Source: Corallococcus sp. AS-1-6 (GTDB taxonomy: Bacteria; Myxococcota; Myxococcia; Myxococcales; Myxococcaceae). Taken from it: a stretch of DNA of 64,000 nucleotides. Below, in pieces: positions 46,023 through 55,725 of this stretch. The stretch covers positions 62,001-126,000 of the forward strand of contig NZ_JAIQDE010000001.1 of the NCBI RefSeq assembly GCF_020037015.1, given 5' to 3'. Each line of letters begins with the position of its first letter. Within the stretch, counting starts at the first letter, position 1. Below the pieces are notes generated by a model. It saw only the letters and a program-made list of their open reading frames with translations, did not search any database and was not told where the DNA came from. The translations under genes and the position numbers were made by a program.

Positions 46023-47837
46023 TCAACGGAACGGCGGCGCGGGCTGCCCCTTGAACCACTCCGTCGCGTTCAGCAGGTGCAGGTCGTGCTTGCCGGGCCG
46101 CAGCTCGATGCCGCCCGTCACCGCGCCCAGTGACGCCAGCAGGGCGCCCGTGATGTTTCCCTGCACGAGGTCCAGGTGGCCTTGCAGCGAGAAGCCCTCG
46201 CCCTTCGCCTTCAGCTCGCGCAGTTGGAGCCCGCGCTCGTCGATCTGCACCTCCCCCGTCACCTCCACCTTGGGGATGTTGAGCAGGGACGTGAGGAAGC
46301 CGGGCAGCTTCCGGGAGGACGTGATGAGCGCGACGATGGGCTGCGTGTCCGTGAGCTGGCTCGCGAAGCGCGCCCTCAGCACCGTGGGGGACAGGGAGAG
46401 GCTGGCGCGCGGCAGGGTGAAGGTCCCGCTCCAGGCGCGGATGGGCACGTTGCCGTTGGAGGACACGTCCCTCAGCCGCAGCGTCGTCCCGCTCAGGCCC
46501 AGCTCCGTCATGTCCCAGGACAGGTTCCGCGCGTCCACCTCCACCTCCGCGCGCAGGAGGACCTTGTTGGGCCCCATGCGTCCGGAGACGAGGTCCGTGT
46601 CCATGCGCAGCTCCAGGGTGTTGCGCGCCTTCGCGCCCTGGGAGGGCTCCTCGCTGCGCACCGTCACGTGGCCGGAGTCGATTTCGAGCGTCTGGCCCAG
46701 CCACGGGTTGAGCACGCGCAGGTCCAGGGGCTTGCTCTTCGCCACGCGCAGCTCGGGGGCCAGGTCCAGGCCGGACTGACCTTCCCGCCGCCGGGCCTGC
46801 ACGGTGAGGGCGACCTCCGGCACCTCCAGGTCGTGGCCCTTGGGGCCCGTCACGTGCACGGGCGCGAAGGCCAGCCGCAGCGAGCCTGACGGCGGCCCCT
46901 TCGGCTCCGGGTCCATGGCCGCCTGGAGGCTCCACGGCGCCCGGGCGCGCATGGGGCCGGCCCTCAGGTCCAGCGCCTCACCGGAGGCCTTGAGCTGGCT
47001 GCCCGGCTCCAGCGTGTTGCGCTCCATGCGCACGTCCAGGTCCACCCGCCCCGCGCCGCCGTGAAGGGACACGGGCGCGCTTTCGCCCAGCAGGTCGTTG
47101 ATCCAATCCAGGGGCAGCACGTCGATGCGCGTCTTCACCTGGCCGCCCAGGGCCTGGGACAGGTCGTAGCCCTTGTCGGCCTGGAAGGGCGCGTCGAGCC
47201 GGGCGCGCGAGTCGAGCGACTCCAGCCGCGCCACGCGCTTGCCGTCCACCGCGATGAAGCCCTCGGCCACGCGCACCGACGGCAGGTCCACCTGGAGCCG
47301 CTCGCGGGACTGGAGGTTCAGCGTGCCGGTGACGTCCAGGGCCCCCTCGAAGCGCACGCGGCTGAAGTCCAGCTCGCGCACCTGGTGCAGCGTGACGTCC
47401 CGGAGGTGGATGACCCAGGGCTTGCTGCTCGGGCTGGACGGCTCCTCGGGCGCGCCGGACGGCTCCAGGTGGAAGCGGGCGCCGTGCCCGTCGATGCCGT
47501 CCACGTCCACGCGCTTGCGCAACAGGCCCGTGAGCGACATGCCCGCCTCCAGCGCGTCCACCTCCACCTTCCACCAGACGTTCGCGTCCTGCTGGGTGAG
47601 GGTGAAGCCCTTCAGGTGCAGCCGGCCCACGGGCCACAGCCACCACGCGCGCTCCCACGTCAACCGCGTGCGGTCCGTCGCGCGGCCCATGATGGCCTGG
47701 GTGACGCCCGTGTTGAGCGCGACGTTGAGGGCGACCTCCAGCACCGCCACCGCCACCGCGGCCCACAGGGCGGCGCGGCGCCAGCGCCTGCCGCGAGGGG
47801 CCGCGTCCTGCACGTCCGGGGGAGGGGAGACGGTCAT
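46023..47837 (-). CDS. AsmA-like membrane-anchored envelope protein
   Basis: A 604-residue protein with one N-terminal membrane helix (about 22-45) and a long periplasmic region of beta-strand repeats. Segments such as GFTLTQQDANVWWKVEVDALEAGMSL and LRDVSSNGNVPIRAWSGTF resemble the AsmA/TamB/YhdP group of bridge-like proteins for lipid transport between membranes. No specific motif confirms this, so the call is structural. The C-terminus ends GGIELRPGKHDLHLLNATEWF. It is convergent with the receiver gene. Confidence 0.6.
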   Translation of the reverse strand: MTVSPPPDVQDAAPRGRRWRRAALWAAVAVAVLEVALNVALNTGVTQAIMGRATDRTRLTWERAWWLWPVGRLHLKGFTLTQQDANVWWKVEVDALEAGMSLTGLLRKRVDVDGIDGHGARFHLEPSGAPEEPSSPSSKPWVIHLRDVTLHQVRELDFSRVRFEGALDVTGTLNLQSRERLQVDLPSVRVAEGFIAVDGKRVARLESLDSRARLDAPFQADKGYDLSQALGGQVKTRIDVLPLDWINDLLGESAPVSLHGGAGRVDLDVRMERNTLEPGSQLKASGEALDLRAGPMRARAPWSLQAAMDPEPKGPPSGSLRLAFAPVHVTGPKGHDLEVPEVALTVQARRREGQSGLDLAPELRVAKSKPLDLRVLNPWLGQTLEIDSGHVTVRSEEPSQGAKARNTLELRMDTDLVSGRMGPNKVLLRAEVEVDARNLSWDMTELGLSGTTLRLRDVSSNGNVPIRAWSGTFTLPRASLSLSPTVLRARFASQLTDTQPIVALITSSRKLPGFLTSLLNIPKVEVTGEVQIDERGLQLRELKAKGEGFSLQGHLDLVQGNITGALLASLGAVTGGIELRPGKHDLHLLNATEWFKGQPAPPFR

Positions 47838-47931
47838 GTCGCGAGGTTCCGGGAAGAGGCCCCTGGATGCCTCATGCTCCCGGCACGCACAAGGCGTGTT
47901 TCCTCGCGACGATGGATGGGAGACACCGCCC

Positions 47932-49431
47932 TCAGTGGACGGGGGCGGCGCCGTTCTCCATCTTCGCCATCACCTGGTCGATGGAGAAGCTGGCCGGGTG
48001 CTGGCGCGAGGGGAACTCCTGGAAGGTGGCCAGGAACCGGCCCACCAGGGCCTGCGCGGGCACCAGGACGAAGGCGCGGTCCAGCATCCAGGCGGAGTAG
48101 CCGACGGAGTCCATGGAGCGCTCCAGCGGATCCGCGCGCAGGTCGAGGATGAGCGGGACGCGGCGGCTGCTGAAGGGATGCGCCCACACCTCGATGCCCC
48201 TGGCGGTCTGCTCCTCGAAGACGAGCTTGAAGCGCCGGTAGCGCATGGCGACCAGCTCGCCGTCGTCGCCGAAGTAGAAGAACTCCTCGCGCCTGGACTC
48301 CGGGGACTGGCCGGACAGCAGCGCCGTCTGGTCATAGCCGTCCAGGTGGACCTTGAAGTGCTTGTCGCCCGCGTCATGGCCGTCGAGCAGCTTCTGTACG
48401 ATGTCCGGTTCGCCCGCGGCGGAGAGCAGCGTGGGCAGCCAGTCCTCGGAGGAGAACAGCTCGTTGATCTGCGCGCCGGGCTTCACGACGCCGGGCCAGC
48501 GCACGAGGCACGGGGCCCGGAACGCGCCCTCCCAGTTGGTGTCCTTCTCGCCGCGGAAGGGCGTCATGCCGCCGTCCGGCCACATGCTCGTCATCGCGCC
48601 GTTGTCCGTGCTGTAGATGACGATGGTGTCATCCGAGATGCCCAGTTGGTCCAGCTTGTCCAGCAGCCGCCCCACGTGCCCGTCGTGCTCCACCATGCCG
48701 TCCGGGAAGAGGCCGAAGCCCGTCTTGCCCTGGGACTCCTTCCGCAGGTGCGTGTGGATGTGCATGCGGGTCGTGTTGAACCAGATGAAGAAGGGCTTCT
48801 GCTCCTGCTGCGTGCGGTCGATGAAGTCCAGGGTCGCGGCGAGGAACTCCTCGTCCACGGTCTCCATGCGCTTCTTCGTCAGCGGGCCGGTGTCCTCCAC
48901 CGTCTGGCCGCCCCGGCCGTCCGCCTTGCTCTTGAGCACGCCGCGCGGACCGAAGCGCTGCCGGAACGCGGGGTCCTTGGGGTAGTCCACGTTCTCCGGC
49001 TCCTCCTCGGCGTTGAGGTGGTAGAGGTTGCCGAAGAACTCGTCGAAGCCGTGCACGGTGGGCAGGTACTCGTCGCGGTCACCGAGGTGGTTCTTGCCGA
49101 ACTGGCCGGTGCGGTAGCCCAGGGGCTTGAGCAGGTCCGCGATGGTCGGATCCTCGGGCTGGAGCCCCACCTTCGAGCCCGGCATGCCGACCTTGGTGAG
49201 GCCGGTGCGGAAGGGGCACTGCCCGGTGATGAAGGCCGCGCGGCCGGCGGTGCAGCTCTGCTGGGCGTAGTAGTCGGTGAAGAGCGCGCCCTCCCTGGCC
49301 AGCCGGTCGATGTTCGGCGTGCGGTAGCCCATGACGCCCAGGTTGTAGGCGCTGAGGTTCCAGTAGCCGATGTCGTCTCCGAAGATGACCAGGATGTTGG
49401 GCTGCTTCTTCTTCACGGGCTTCGTCGCCAT
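47932..49431 (-). CDS. Arylsulfatase (formylglycine-type), copy 1
   Basis: A 499-residue type I sulfatase that hydrolyses sulfate esters. N-terminal metal ligands are in LVIFGDDIGYWN (D19, D20). The modification site is CTAGR (60-64), where Cys60 is converted to formylglycine by the FGE encoded at 58.5 kb. KNHLGD with catalytic Lys and His, TVHGFDEFFGNLYHLNAEEE and FSTDNGAM-like YSTDNGAMTS follow. No signal peptide is visible from the ATG at 49431, so it may be cytoplasmic. It is divergent from the 49.6-kb gene. Confidence 0.93.
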   Translation of the reverse strand: MATKPVKKKQPNILVIFGDDIGYWNLSAYNLGVMGYRTPNIDRLAREGALFTDYYAQQSCTAGRAAFITGQCPFRTGLTKVGMPGSKVGLQPEDPTIADLLKPLGYRTGQFGKNHLGDRDEYLPTVHGFDEFFGNLYHLNAEEEPENVDYPKDPAFRQRFGPRGVLKSKADGRGGQTVEDTGPLTKKRMETVDEEFLAATLDFIDRTQQEQKPFFIWFNTTRMHIHTHLRKESQGKTGFGLFPDGMVEHDGHVGRLLDKLDQLGISDDTIVIYSTDNGAMTSMWPDGGMTPFRGEKDTNWEGAFRAPCLVRWPGVVKPGAQINELFSSEDWLPTLLSAAGEPDIVQKLLDGHDAGDKHFKVHLDGYDQTALLSGQSPESRREEFFYFGDDGELVAMRYRRFKLVFEEQTARGIEVWAHPFSSRRVPLILDLRADPLERSMDSVGYSAWMLDRAFVLVPAQALVGRFLATFQEFPSRQHPASFSIDQVMAKMENGAAPVH

Positions 49432-49602
49432 GGGGGCACGCTCCGGTGTCTGGGGTTGCGCGTAGGGATGGGGACGCGGCGGGCGGTGGACAACCGGAAG
49501 GGAGCGGCGTGGCGTGCGGAGGGCGTGTCTGGATGTCATTGCCCGGGTGCGCGGGGGGTCCCATCCTCCAGGGGAACCCCCTGTGGAAGGACGGGTGTCT
49601 TG

Positions 49603-50559
49603 ATGGGAAGCACGGGCCGCACGGGACCCGTCGAGGCGCTGCGCAACCTGACGTTGTCACTGCAGCGCATGGTGGCGGCCGAGATCGCGACCGGCGTGGT
49701 GCGCGGCACCGCCGACGGGCTCCGCGAGGAGGTCCCCGACGGCGACCATCAGTTGCACACCCTGCTCCAGGACTCGCTCACGGTGCTGGGCCGCATGGCG
49801 CACGAGGCCGCCGGGCGCGAACCGGGAGCGTCGGCGGACGCGACGGAGGTGCTGGCGGGCGCGGCCATGGAGGGGGCGCTGAAGGCGCTGGAGAAGGAGT
49901 GGAATGACGGGGGCCTGCCGCTCCACGGCTTCATGGTGAGGCTCAACCAGCTCTTCGACGAGGTGGTGGCGTTCGCCCATTCCCGCACGGATGAGATCCG
50001 CACGCCGGGCGAGCGCGCCCAGGCGATGGCCCGGGGCGTGGTGAAGGCGGCCACGGAGCAGTTGCATGACTCCCTGCCGGCCATCCTGGAGGACGCGCGC
50101 GGCGTGGTGCCATTGGGGGAGGAGGTGGCGTCGAAGGTGGGCCGGGGGCTGGTGTCGGGCGTCGAGTCCATGCTGCGAGAGGACTCCGCGTGGCTGTTGG
50201 GGCTGGTGGAGCAGGCGGGGCAGGGGTTGGTGCGGGGGCTGGCGGCGGGCCTCCACGAGGAGCTGGTGACGAACCCGATGGCCTCCCGGGAAGCGCTGGG
50301 CGCGTCCCTGGCGGCGCTCGCCGAGAGCACCGCGGCGGCGACCGTCCGGGGGGCGGGGAGCGCGCTCACGCAGGAACAGCTCCGCTGGCGGCAGGAGCCA
50401 GCCCACCAGGACCTGGTGCGGCGCACGAGCCGGGACATCACCGCCGGAGCGCTGGAGGCCCTGGGCGCGCGGTTGAGACGGCCCCTGCTGGCGCTCGCGG
50501 GAGCAGGCAGCGCGCTCGTGGCGCTGACGGTGCTGTCGTCCCGGTGGCGCCGCGCGTGA
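49603..50559 (+). CDS. Hypothetical helical protein with C-terminal membrane anchor
   Basis: A 318-residue protein of unknown family. It is mostly amphipathic helix with repeated Ala/Gly/Val-rich segments (VASKVGRGLVSGVESML, GQGLVRGLAAGLHEEL) and a final hydrophobic stretch (LLALAGAGSALVALTVL) followed by WRRA, which suggests a tail anchor or a membrane-remodelling helix bundle. The ATG at 49603 follows GGAAGGA. The 171-bp divergent gap to the sulfatase (49432-49602) holds both promoters; I see no clear operator in it. Confidence 0.65.
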   Translation: MGSTGRTGPVEALRNLTLSLQRMVAAEIATGVVRGTADGLREEVPDGDHQLHTLLQDSLTVLGRMAHEAAGREPGASADATEVLAGAAMEGALKALEKEWNDGGLPLHGFMVRLNQLFDEVVAFAHSRTDEIRTPGERAQAMARGVVKAATEQLHDSLPAILEDARGVVPLGEEVASKVGRGLVSGVESMLREDSAWLLGLVEQAGQGLVRGLAAGLHEELVTNPMASREALGASLAALAESTAAATVRGAGSALTQEQLRWRQEPAHQDLVRRTSRDITAGALEALGARLRRPLLALAGAGSALVALTVLSSRWRRA

Positions 50560-50654
50560 GGGTTGAGCCGTCTTCGACCCGGGGTGAGCGGGCGCCAGGC
50601 TGATGCGCTGCCCGGGACCTTGGTCCCTGCCCACTCCCTCGCCACCTTCCTTCC

Positions 50655-51626
50655 ATGGACGGGTTCGAGAACGCCTTCGCGCTGCTCCTGGATGGCCGCG
50701 GCGGTGCTCGCCCGCTCACCCTGGAGGAGACGCGGAGCTGGCGGGCTTCGGATGGCATGCTCTGGGTCCACCTGCCCCCGGACCTGCCGGACCTCCCCCG
50801 CGTGCTGGAGGCCGTCTTCCGCCTGCCTCCCCAAGTTCGTGAACCGCTCCTGGCGGACACGGGCCGCGTGCGCATCGACGTGCTCAACGAGAACGAGCTC
50901 GTCCTGCTCCTGCTGCACCCGGACTCGACGCCTCCCGACGCGTCGTCCCCGCGCCAGTTGCGCGCCTGGATGACGGCGGACCGCTGCGTCACCGTGGCGC
51001 CCACGTCCCAGCACGCCATCGTGGCCGTCCGGGAGCAGCTCGCCCATGGCCGGGGACCCCGTGGCACGGACCTCTTCCTCGCCTTCGCCACCACCGCCAT
51101 CTCCACGGCCGCGCTGCGCACCAGCGAGCTGGACGACACGCTGTCCGGCCTGGAGACCCGCTTCGAGGCGCGCCGCGATGACACCGCCGATGTGCCGGGG
51201 GACCTGCGCCGGCTGCGCCGCACCCTCGTGGAGCAGCGCCGCTTCGTCTCCCTGGTCCGCGACGCCATCCTGCGCGTCAGCCTGCTCACCGTGGAGTGGG
51301 TGCACGCCCAGCAGCGGGAGCTGCGCCAGATGGCCGAGCGCGCCGGCGGCGCCCTCAAGGAGATGGACGCCCTGGTGGAGCGCGCCCGCATCCTCCACGA
51401 GGACATCAAGGCCCGGCAGGACGCCCGCAGCCAGCGCATCCTCTACATGCTCACCATCATCTCCGGCGTCTTCCTGCCCCTGTCCTTCATCACCGGACTG
51501 CTGGGCGTCAACCTGGGCGGCATCCCAGGCAGGCACTGGCGTGGCTCGTTCCTGCTGCTCGTGCTCGTGCTCGTCGTCCTCGCCGCCGCGGAGTGGCGCG
51601 CCCTGCGCCGCCGCGAGCTCGTCTGA
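50655..51626 (+). CDS. CorA/ZntB-family metal transporter
   Basis: A 323-residue pentameric-type divalent metal channel. A soluble N-terminal domain and a long stalk helix end in two C-terminal membrane helices (ILYMLTIISGVFLPLSFITG and LLLVLVLVVLAAAEW). The pore signature reads GVNLGGIPG instead of the GMN of CorA; this form is seen in the ZntB-like subgroup. Selectivity (Zn or Mg) is not decidable. It lies between the sulfatase and HAD genes of the sulfatase locus. Confidence 0.88.
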   Translation: MDGFENAFALLLDGRGGARPLTLEETRSWRASDGMLWVHLPPDLPDLPRVLEAVFRLPPQVREPLLADTGRVRIDVLNENELVLLLLHPDSTPPDASSPRQLRAWMTADRCVTVAPTSQHAIVAVREQLAHGRGPRGTDLFLAFATTAISTAALRTSELDDTLSGLETRFEARRDDTADVPGDLRRLRRTLVEQRRFVSLVRDAILRVSLLTVEWVHAQQRELRQMAERAGGALKEMDALVERARILHEDIKARQDARSQRILYMLTIISGVFLPLSFITGLLGVNLGGIPGRHWRGSFLLLVLVLVVLAAAEWRALRRRELV

Positions 51627-51743
51627 GGGCAGGCACCGGACCTCGTCAGCGGACATCCCCGTGCGACCCGCGTTCCGTGGCGACCGGCTCCACTTCCTCA
51701 CCAGCTTCATCCCCGGGCGCGGCACAGGCAGGGGGAGGACTTG

Positions 51744-51869
51744 ATGGCGGGAGCCCGGGCGCGTTGCCTGCTGCTCGGACTCATGGGGGGCCTGTGCTGC
51801 GCCGTTTCCCCCTCTCCGCCAGACGCCGCCTGCTCCCTGACGGCCGGGCTCAGCGGGCCCTCCTCCTGA
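51744..51869 (+). CDS. Possible small exported peptide (41 residues)
   Basis: A short frame in the otherwise gene-free 51627-51950 stretch. It has GGGGAGGA 5 nt before the ATG and encodes MAGARARCLLLGLMGGLCCA followed by a Pro/Ser-rich tail. The hydrophobic N-terminus with LMGGLCC resembles a lipoprotein signal. No homologue is known to me, and the high GC makes chance frames common. Nothing else is visible in this stretch. Confidence 0.35.
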   Translation: MAGARARCLLLGLMGGLCCAVSPSPPDAACSLTAGLSGPSS

Positions 51870-51950
51870 AGCCCCCACGCCGCGTTGTGGCGGGGCCACG
51901 GCGTTCCCACCCTCATGTCTGGGATTGTACCGGGACAGGAGGCGAGCTTG

Positions 51951-52943
51951 ATGCGACGCACGTGGAAGGGCACGGCCTGCCTGCCGTGGGCGCTGGCGCT
52001 GCTGGTCGCCATCCCCCTCCAGGCGCTGGCGGCGGATCCGCTGCCGTCCTGGAATGAAGGCCCGGTGAAGCAGTCCATCATCGACTTCGTCACCCGCGCC
52101 ACCACCGAGGGAGGCCCCGGCTACGTCCCCCCGGAGGAGCGCATCGCCACCTTCGACAACGACGGCACGCTCTGGCAGGAGCAGCCCGTCGTGCAGGGCG
52201 TCTTCCTGCTGGACCAGGTCAAGGCCCGCGTGAAGGAGGACGCGTCGCTCGCGAAGCGGCAGCCCTTCAAGGCCGTGCTGGAAGGCGACCTGGCCCTGCT
52301 GTCCGCCATGGACGAGCCCCAGTTGATGGAGCTGTTCGCCGCCACCCACGCGGGCAAGACGCAGGACGCGTTCGCCCGCGAGGCCCAGGCCTTCTTCCAG
52401 ACCGCGCGCCACCCGACGCTGGGCGTGCCGTACACGCAGCTCGCCTACGTGCCCATGCTGGAGCTGCTCCAGTACCTGCGCGCCAACGGTTTCCAGACGT
52501 GGATCTCCTCGGGCGGCGGCGCCGACTTCATGCGGGTCGTCTCCGAGGACACCTACGGCATCCCGCCCCAGCAGGTCATCGGCAGCAGCCTCAAGGAGAA
52601 GTACGACGAGAACAACGGCCACCCGGTGCTGCGGCGCGAGGCCCGCCTGGACCACCTCAACGACAAGGCCGGCAAGCCGGTGGGAATCGAGCAGCACATC
52701 GGGCGGCGGCCCGTGTTCGCGGCGGGCAACGTCCGCTCGGGCGGTGACATCCCGATGCTCCAGTACACGAAGGAGCAGCCGCGCCCCGGCTTCGCGTTGC
52801 TCATCGACCACGACGACGCGGAGCGCGAGTTCGCCTACCAGGAGAAGAACGACGCGTCCCTGAAGGCCGCGCGCGAGGGCGGCTGGACCGTGGTCAGCAT
52901 GCGCCGGGACTGGAAGCGCGTCTTCCCTCAGGAGGGCCGGTGA
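51951..52943 (+). CDS. Exported HAD-superfamily hydrolase
   Basis: A 330-residue haloacid dehalogenase-type phosphatase. The ATG at 51951 has AGGAGG 8 nt upstream and gives a signal peptide (LLVAIPLQALA-AD); the ATG at 51915 is less likely. Catalytic motif I is TFDNDGTLW; motif II is WISSGGGADFM; motif IV is in LIDHDDAEREF. It is similar to the phosphoserine phosphatase-like HAD proteins often found near arylsulfatase and FGE genes. The substrate is unknown. The stop overlaps the next gene (TGATG), so the two are co-translated. Confidence 0.87.
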   Translation: MRRTWKGTACLPWALALLVAIPLQALAADPLPSWNEGPVKQSIIDFVTRATTEGGPGYVPPEERIATFDNDGTLWQEQPVVQGVFLLDQVKARVKEDASLAKRQPFKAVLEGDLALLSAMDEPQLMELFAATHAGKTQDAFAREAQAFFQTARHPTLGVPYTQLAYVPMLELLQYLRANGFQTWISSGGGADFMRVVSEDTYGIPPQQVIGSSLKEKYDENNGHPVLRREARLDHLNDKAGKPVGIEQHIGRRPVFAAGNVRSGGDIPMLQYTKEQPRPGFALLIDHDDAEREFAYQEKNDASLKAAREGGWTVVSMRRDWKRVFPQEGR

Positions 52944-53845
52944 TGGACGTCTTGCATGCCTTCATCGAGCTGATGATCTCGACCTTCATCATCGCGCTCG
53001 GGTTGTCGCAGGGGCTGTCGTGGCGCCTGGCGGACCTGGGCCAGGGCGTGCGGCAGCCCGCGTTCGCGCGAGGCCTGGGGGTGTGCCTCGTGGGCGTGCC
53101 CCTGCTGTCCCTCATCGTGGTGAAGGTGCTGCCCGTGCCGCCCGTCGCCGCGGGCGTCATCGCGGTGATGGCGTTCTGCCCGGGGCTTCCCATGGCGCTC
53201 AACGTCGTGTCCCACCAGAAGGGCAACCTGTCGCTGGCCCTGGCGCTGTCCATCACGCTGTCGCTCGTCGCCATCGTGCTGATGCCGCTGTCCCTGAACC
53301 TGCTGGAGCGGCTGTTCCCCTTCGCCATCCAGGCGCCGCCGTACAGCACGCTCCTGGGGCGGGTCATCCTCCCGTTCCTCGTGCCCTTCGCCCTGGGCAT
53401 CGGCTTCCAGAAGGTGGCCCCCGTCTGGGCGCACCGGCTGCGCAAGCCGGTGAAGCTCTACTTCAACGTCGCCCTGACCGTGGCCGCGCTGGCGGTGGTC
53501 GTGGCCAGCTTCCCGCTGCTCAAGCGCCTCCACCCCTGGGCGTTCGTCGCCATGGTGGTGGTGACGCTGGGGGCCGCGGCCCTGGGCCACGTGGCCGGCC
53601 GGCCCCGGGCCGGGGACCGCACGGCGCTGGCCATCTCCGCCGTCTTCGGCAACCCCGCCTTCGCCTTCTGCCTGGGCAGCAGCACCTACCCCATGAAGAG
53701 CCTGCTGGGCGTCATGGGGCTGTACCTCCTGATTCGCACCCTGGCCCTGGTGCCGTACCTGCTCTGGAACCAGCGCCACCAGGCGTCCGAGCGCGGCGGC
53801 GGGCCGTCCCTGCCGTCGGGCAGGCGGGCCTCCGCGGGCACGTAG
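52943..53845 (+). CDS. BASS-type (bile acid:sodium symporter-like) transporter
   Basis: A 300-residue membrane protein with 8-10 hydrophobic helices. The conserved elements are the early TFIIALGLSQGLS, the substrate-site-like VIAVMAFCPGLPMALNVV helix and AISAVFGNPAFAFCLG, which resemble the crossover helices of the bile acid/sodium symporter (BASS) fold. The ATG overlaps the HAD stop by one base and has AGGAGGG 6 nt upstream. The coupled HAD phosphatase suggests uptake of the dephosphorylated product, but this is inference. Confidence 0.7.
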   Translation: MDVLHAFIELMISTFIIALGLSQGLSWRLADLGQGVRQPAFARGLGVCLVGVPLLSLIVVKVLPVPPVAAGVIAVMAFCPGLPMALNVVSHQKGNLSLALALSITLSLVAIVLMPLSLNLLERLFPFAIQAPPYSTLLGRVILPFLVPFALGIGFQKVAPVWAHRLRKPVKLYFNVALTVAALAVVVASFPLLKRLHPWAFVAMVVVTLGAAALGHVAGRPRAGDRTALAISAVFGNPAFAFCLGSSTYPMKSLLGVMGLYLLIRTLALVPYLLWNQRHQASERGGGPSLPSGRRASAGT

Positions 53846-53963
53846 GCTTCTTCCTGTCGTGAAGCCGATGCGCGCAACGCACCCCGGTGGGTGATGCGGC
53901 GGCGCCCGTGGGCCTCCACCCTTCCTTGCGTCCGGGAGGCCAGGCACACGGGGGGGAAGGGCC

Positions 53964-55721
53964 ATGAAGCGCACCGCGGCCAAGGCCGCTCAGGTCCTGG
54001 GTCGCTTCCTTCCGGGCATCGAGCAGGCACGCACCTATGAGCGGCGGTGGCTGCGCGCGGACGTCCTGGCCGCGCTCACCGTGGGCGCGATGCTCATCCC
54101 CCAGGGGCTGGCCTACGCGCAGATTGTCGGCGTGCGCCCCGCGGCGGGGCTGTACGCGGGCGTCTTCGCGATGCTGGCCTACGCGCTGTTCGGTCCGTCG
54201 CGCCACCTGCTGCTGGGGCCGGAGGCGGGCGCGGCCATCCTCACCGCGACGGCGCTGGGCCCGGTGGTGGCGGGCGGCGGACCGGAGCGGCTGGCGTCCC
54301 TGGCGGCGCTGCTCGCGTTGATGGTGGGGGGCGTGAGCCTGCTGGGCGGGCTGTTCCGCGCGGGGGCGCTGGCGGACTTCCTGTCGCGGCCCATCCTCAT
54401 CGGCTACATCAACGGCGCGGCGCTCATCATCATCGGCAGCCAACTGGCCCGGATGTTCGGGCTGGAGCGCGGGTCGAACCAGTTCGCGGGGCAGTTGCAG
54501 GAGGTCGCGGCGAACGTGGGCCGCACGCACGTGCCCACGCTGCTCCTGGGGCTGGGCATCGTCGCGGCGCTGGTGGCCATGCGCCGCTTCCTGCCGCGCT
54601 GGCCCGCGCCGCTGGTGATGGTGGTGCTCACCACGGCGGCGACCTGGGCGTTCCAACTGGAGCACGGCGGCGTGAAGGTGGTGGGGCCAATCGCCGCGGC
54701 GGCGCCCGCGTTCGGCCTGCCCTCCTTGCGCTTCGAGGACTTGCGCGCGTTGCTGCCCGCGGCCTTCAGCCTCGCGCTGGTGAGCTACGCCAGCTCCGTG
54801 CTCACGGGCCGCATCTACGCGGACCGCTTCGGCTACCGGCTGGACACGCAGCAGGAGTTCTTCGGCCAGGCGGCGGCCAACCTGCTCACCGGCCTCACGC
54901 AGGGCTTCCCGGTGTCGGGCAGCGACTCGCGCACGGCGGTCAACGCGTCCATGAAGGGGCGCACGCAGCTCGTCGGCGTGGGCGCGGCCGGGGTGGTGCT
55001 GGTGTTCTCGCTGTTCCTCACGCCGCTTTTGGCGAAGCTGCCCCTGGTGACGCTGGGGGCCATCGTCATCGTCGCGGCGGTGTACCTGCTGGAGGTCAAG
55101 CCGCTCCTGCGGCTGTGGCGCGTGCGGCCGGTGGAGGCGGTGCTCGCGGTGGTGACGATGCTGGGCGTGCTCTTCCTGGGCATCCTCCAGGGCCTCCTCA
55201 TCGCGGTGGCGCTGTCGCTGGTGGACCTCATCCGCCGCGCGGCGCACCCGCACGACGCCGTGCTGGGCGAGCGCGAGGGCATGCCCGGCTGGCACGACGT
55301 GGAGGGCCACGCGGACGCGGAGACGATCCCAGGCCTCGTCGTCTACCGCTTCGACGCGCCCCTCTTCTTCGCCAACGCCCGCTTCCTGCGCGAACAGGTG
55401 CGCCGGCTGGTGGCGGACTCGCGCCACCCGGTGCGCTGGTTCGTGCTGGACGCGTCCTCCGTGTTCGACCTGGACATCACCGCCGCGGAGAGCCTGGAGA
55501 AGGTGCGCCACGAGCTCACGGACGAAGGCATCGTCTTCGCCGTGGCCCAGGCGCGCGCGCCGATGCGCCGGATGCTCAAGCGCTCAGGGCTGACGGGGCG
55601 CATCGGCGAGGAGCTGCTCTTTCCCACCGTGGGCGCGGCCGTTCGCGCCTACCTCGAATCGCGAGGCGACGCGCGGACCGCCGAAGGCGGCGCGCCCGTC
55701 TCCTCGCCACAGGTGCACTGA
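53964..55721 (+). CDS. SulP-family anion (sulfate) transporter with STAS domain
   Basis: A 585-residue transporter of the SLC26/SulP family. The membrane domain opens with LRADVLAALTVGAMLIPQGLAYA, continues with GPEAGAAILTATAL and includes GFPVSGSDSRTAVNAS. The cytoplasmic STAS domain (about 440-565) has VVYRFDAPLFFANARFL and FVLDASSVFDLDITAAESL, where the regulatory Ser/Asp lie. It could import the sulfate released by the neighbouring sulfatases; other SulP members carry bicarbonate. The FadL-type gene follows after 4 bp. Confidence 0.93.
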   Translation: MKRTAAKAAQVLGRFLPGIEQARTYERRWLRADVLAALTVGAMLIPQGLAYAQIVGVRPAAGLYAGVFAMLAYALFGPSRHLLLGPEAGAAILTATALGPVVAGGGPERLASLAALLALMVGGVSLLGGLFRAGALADFLSRPILIGYINGAALIIIGSQLARMFGLERGSNQFAGQLQEVAANVGRTHVPTLLLGLGIVAALVAMRRFLPRWPAPLVMVVLTTAATWAFQLEHGGVKVVGPIAAAAPAFGLPSLRFEDLRALLPAAFSLALVSYASSVLTGRIYADRFGYRLDTQQEFFGQAAANLLTGLTQGFPVSGSDSRTAVNASMKGRTQLVGVGAAGVVLVFSLFLTPLLAKLPLVTLGAIVIVAAVYLLEVKPLLRLWRVRPVEAVLAVVTMLGVLFLGILQGLLIAVALSLVDLIRRAAHPHDAVLGEREGMPGWHDVEGHADAETIPGLVVYRFDAPLFFANARFLREQVRRLVADSRHPVRWFVLDASSVFDLDITAAESLEKVRHELTDEGIVFAVAQARAPMRRMLKRSGLTGRIGEELLFPTVGAAVRAYLESRGDARTAEGGAPVSSPQVH

Positions 55722-55725
55722 CGCC

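Noticed and set aside
47173-49602. Upstream part of an 1128-residue rightward frame overlapping the AsmA-like and arylsulfatase genes
   Set aside because: Only the last 318 residues (from 49603) look real; the rest is antisense to confirmed genes.
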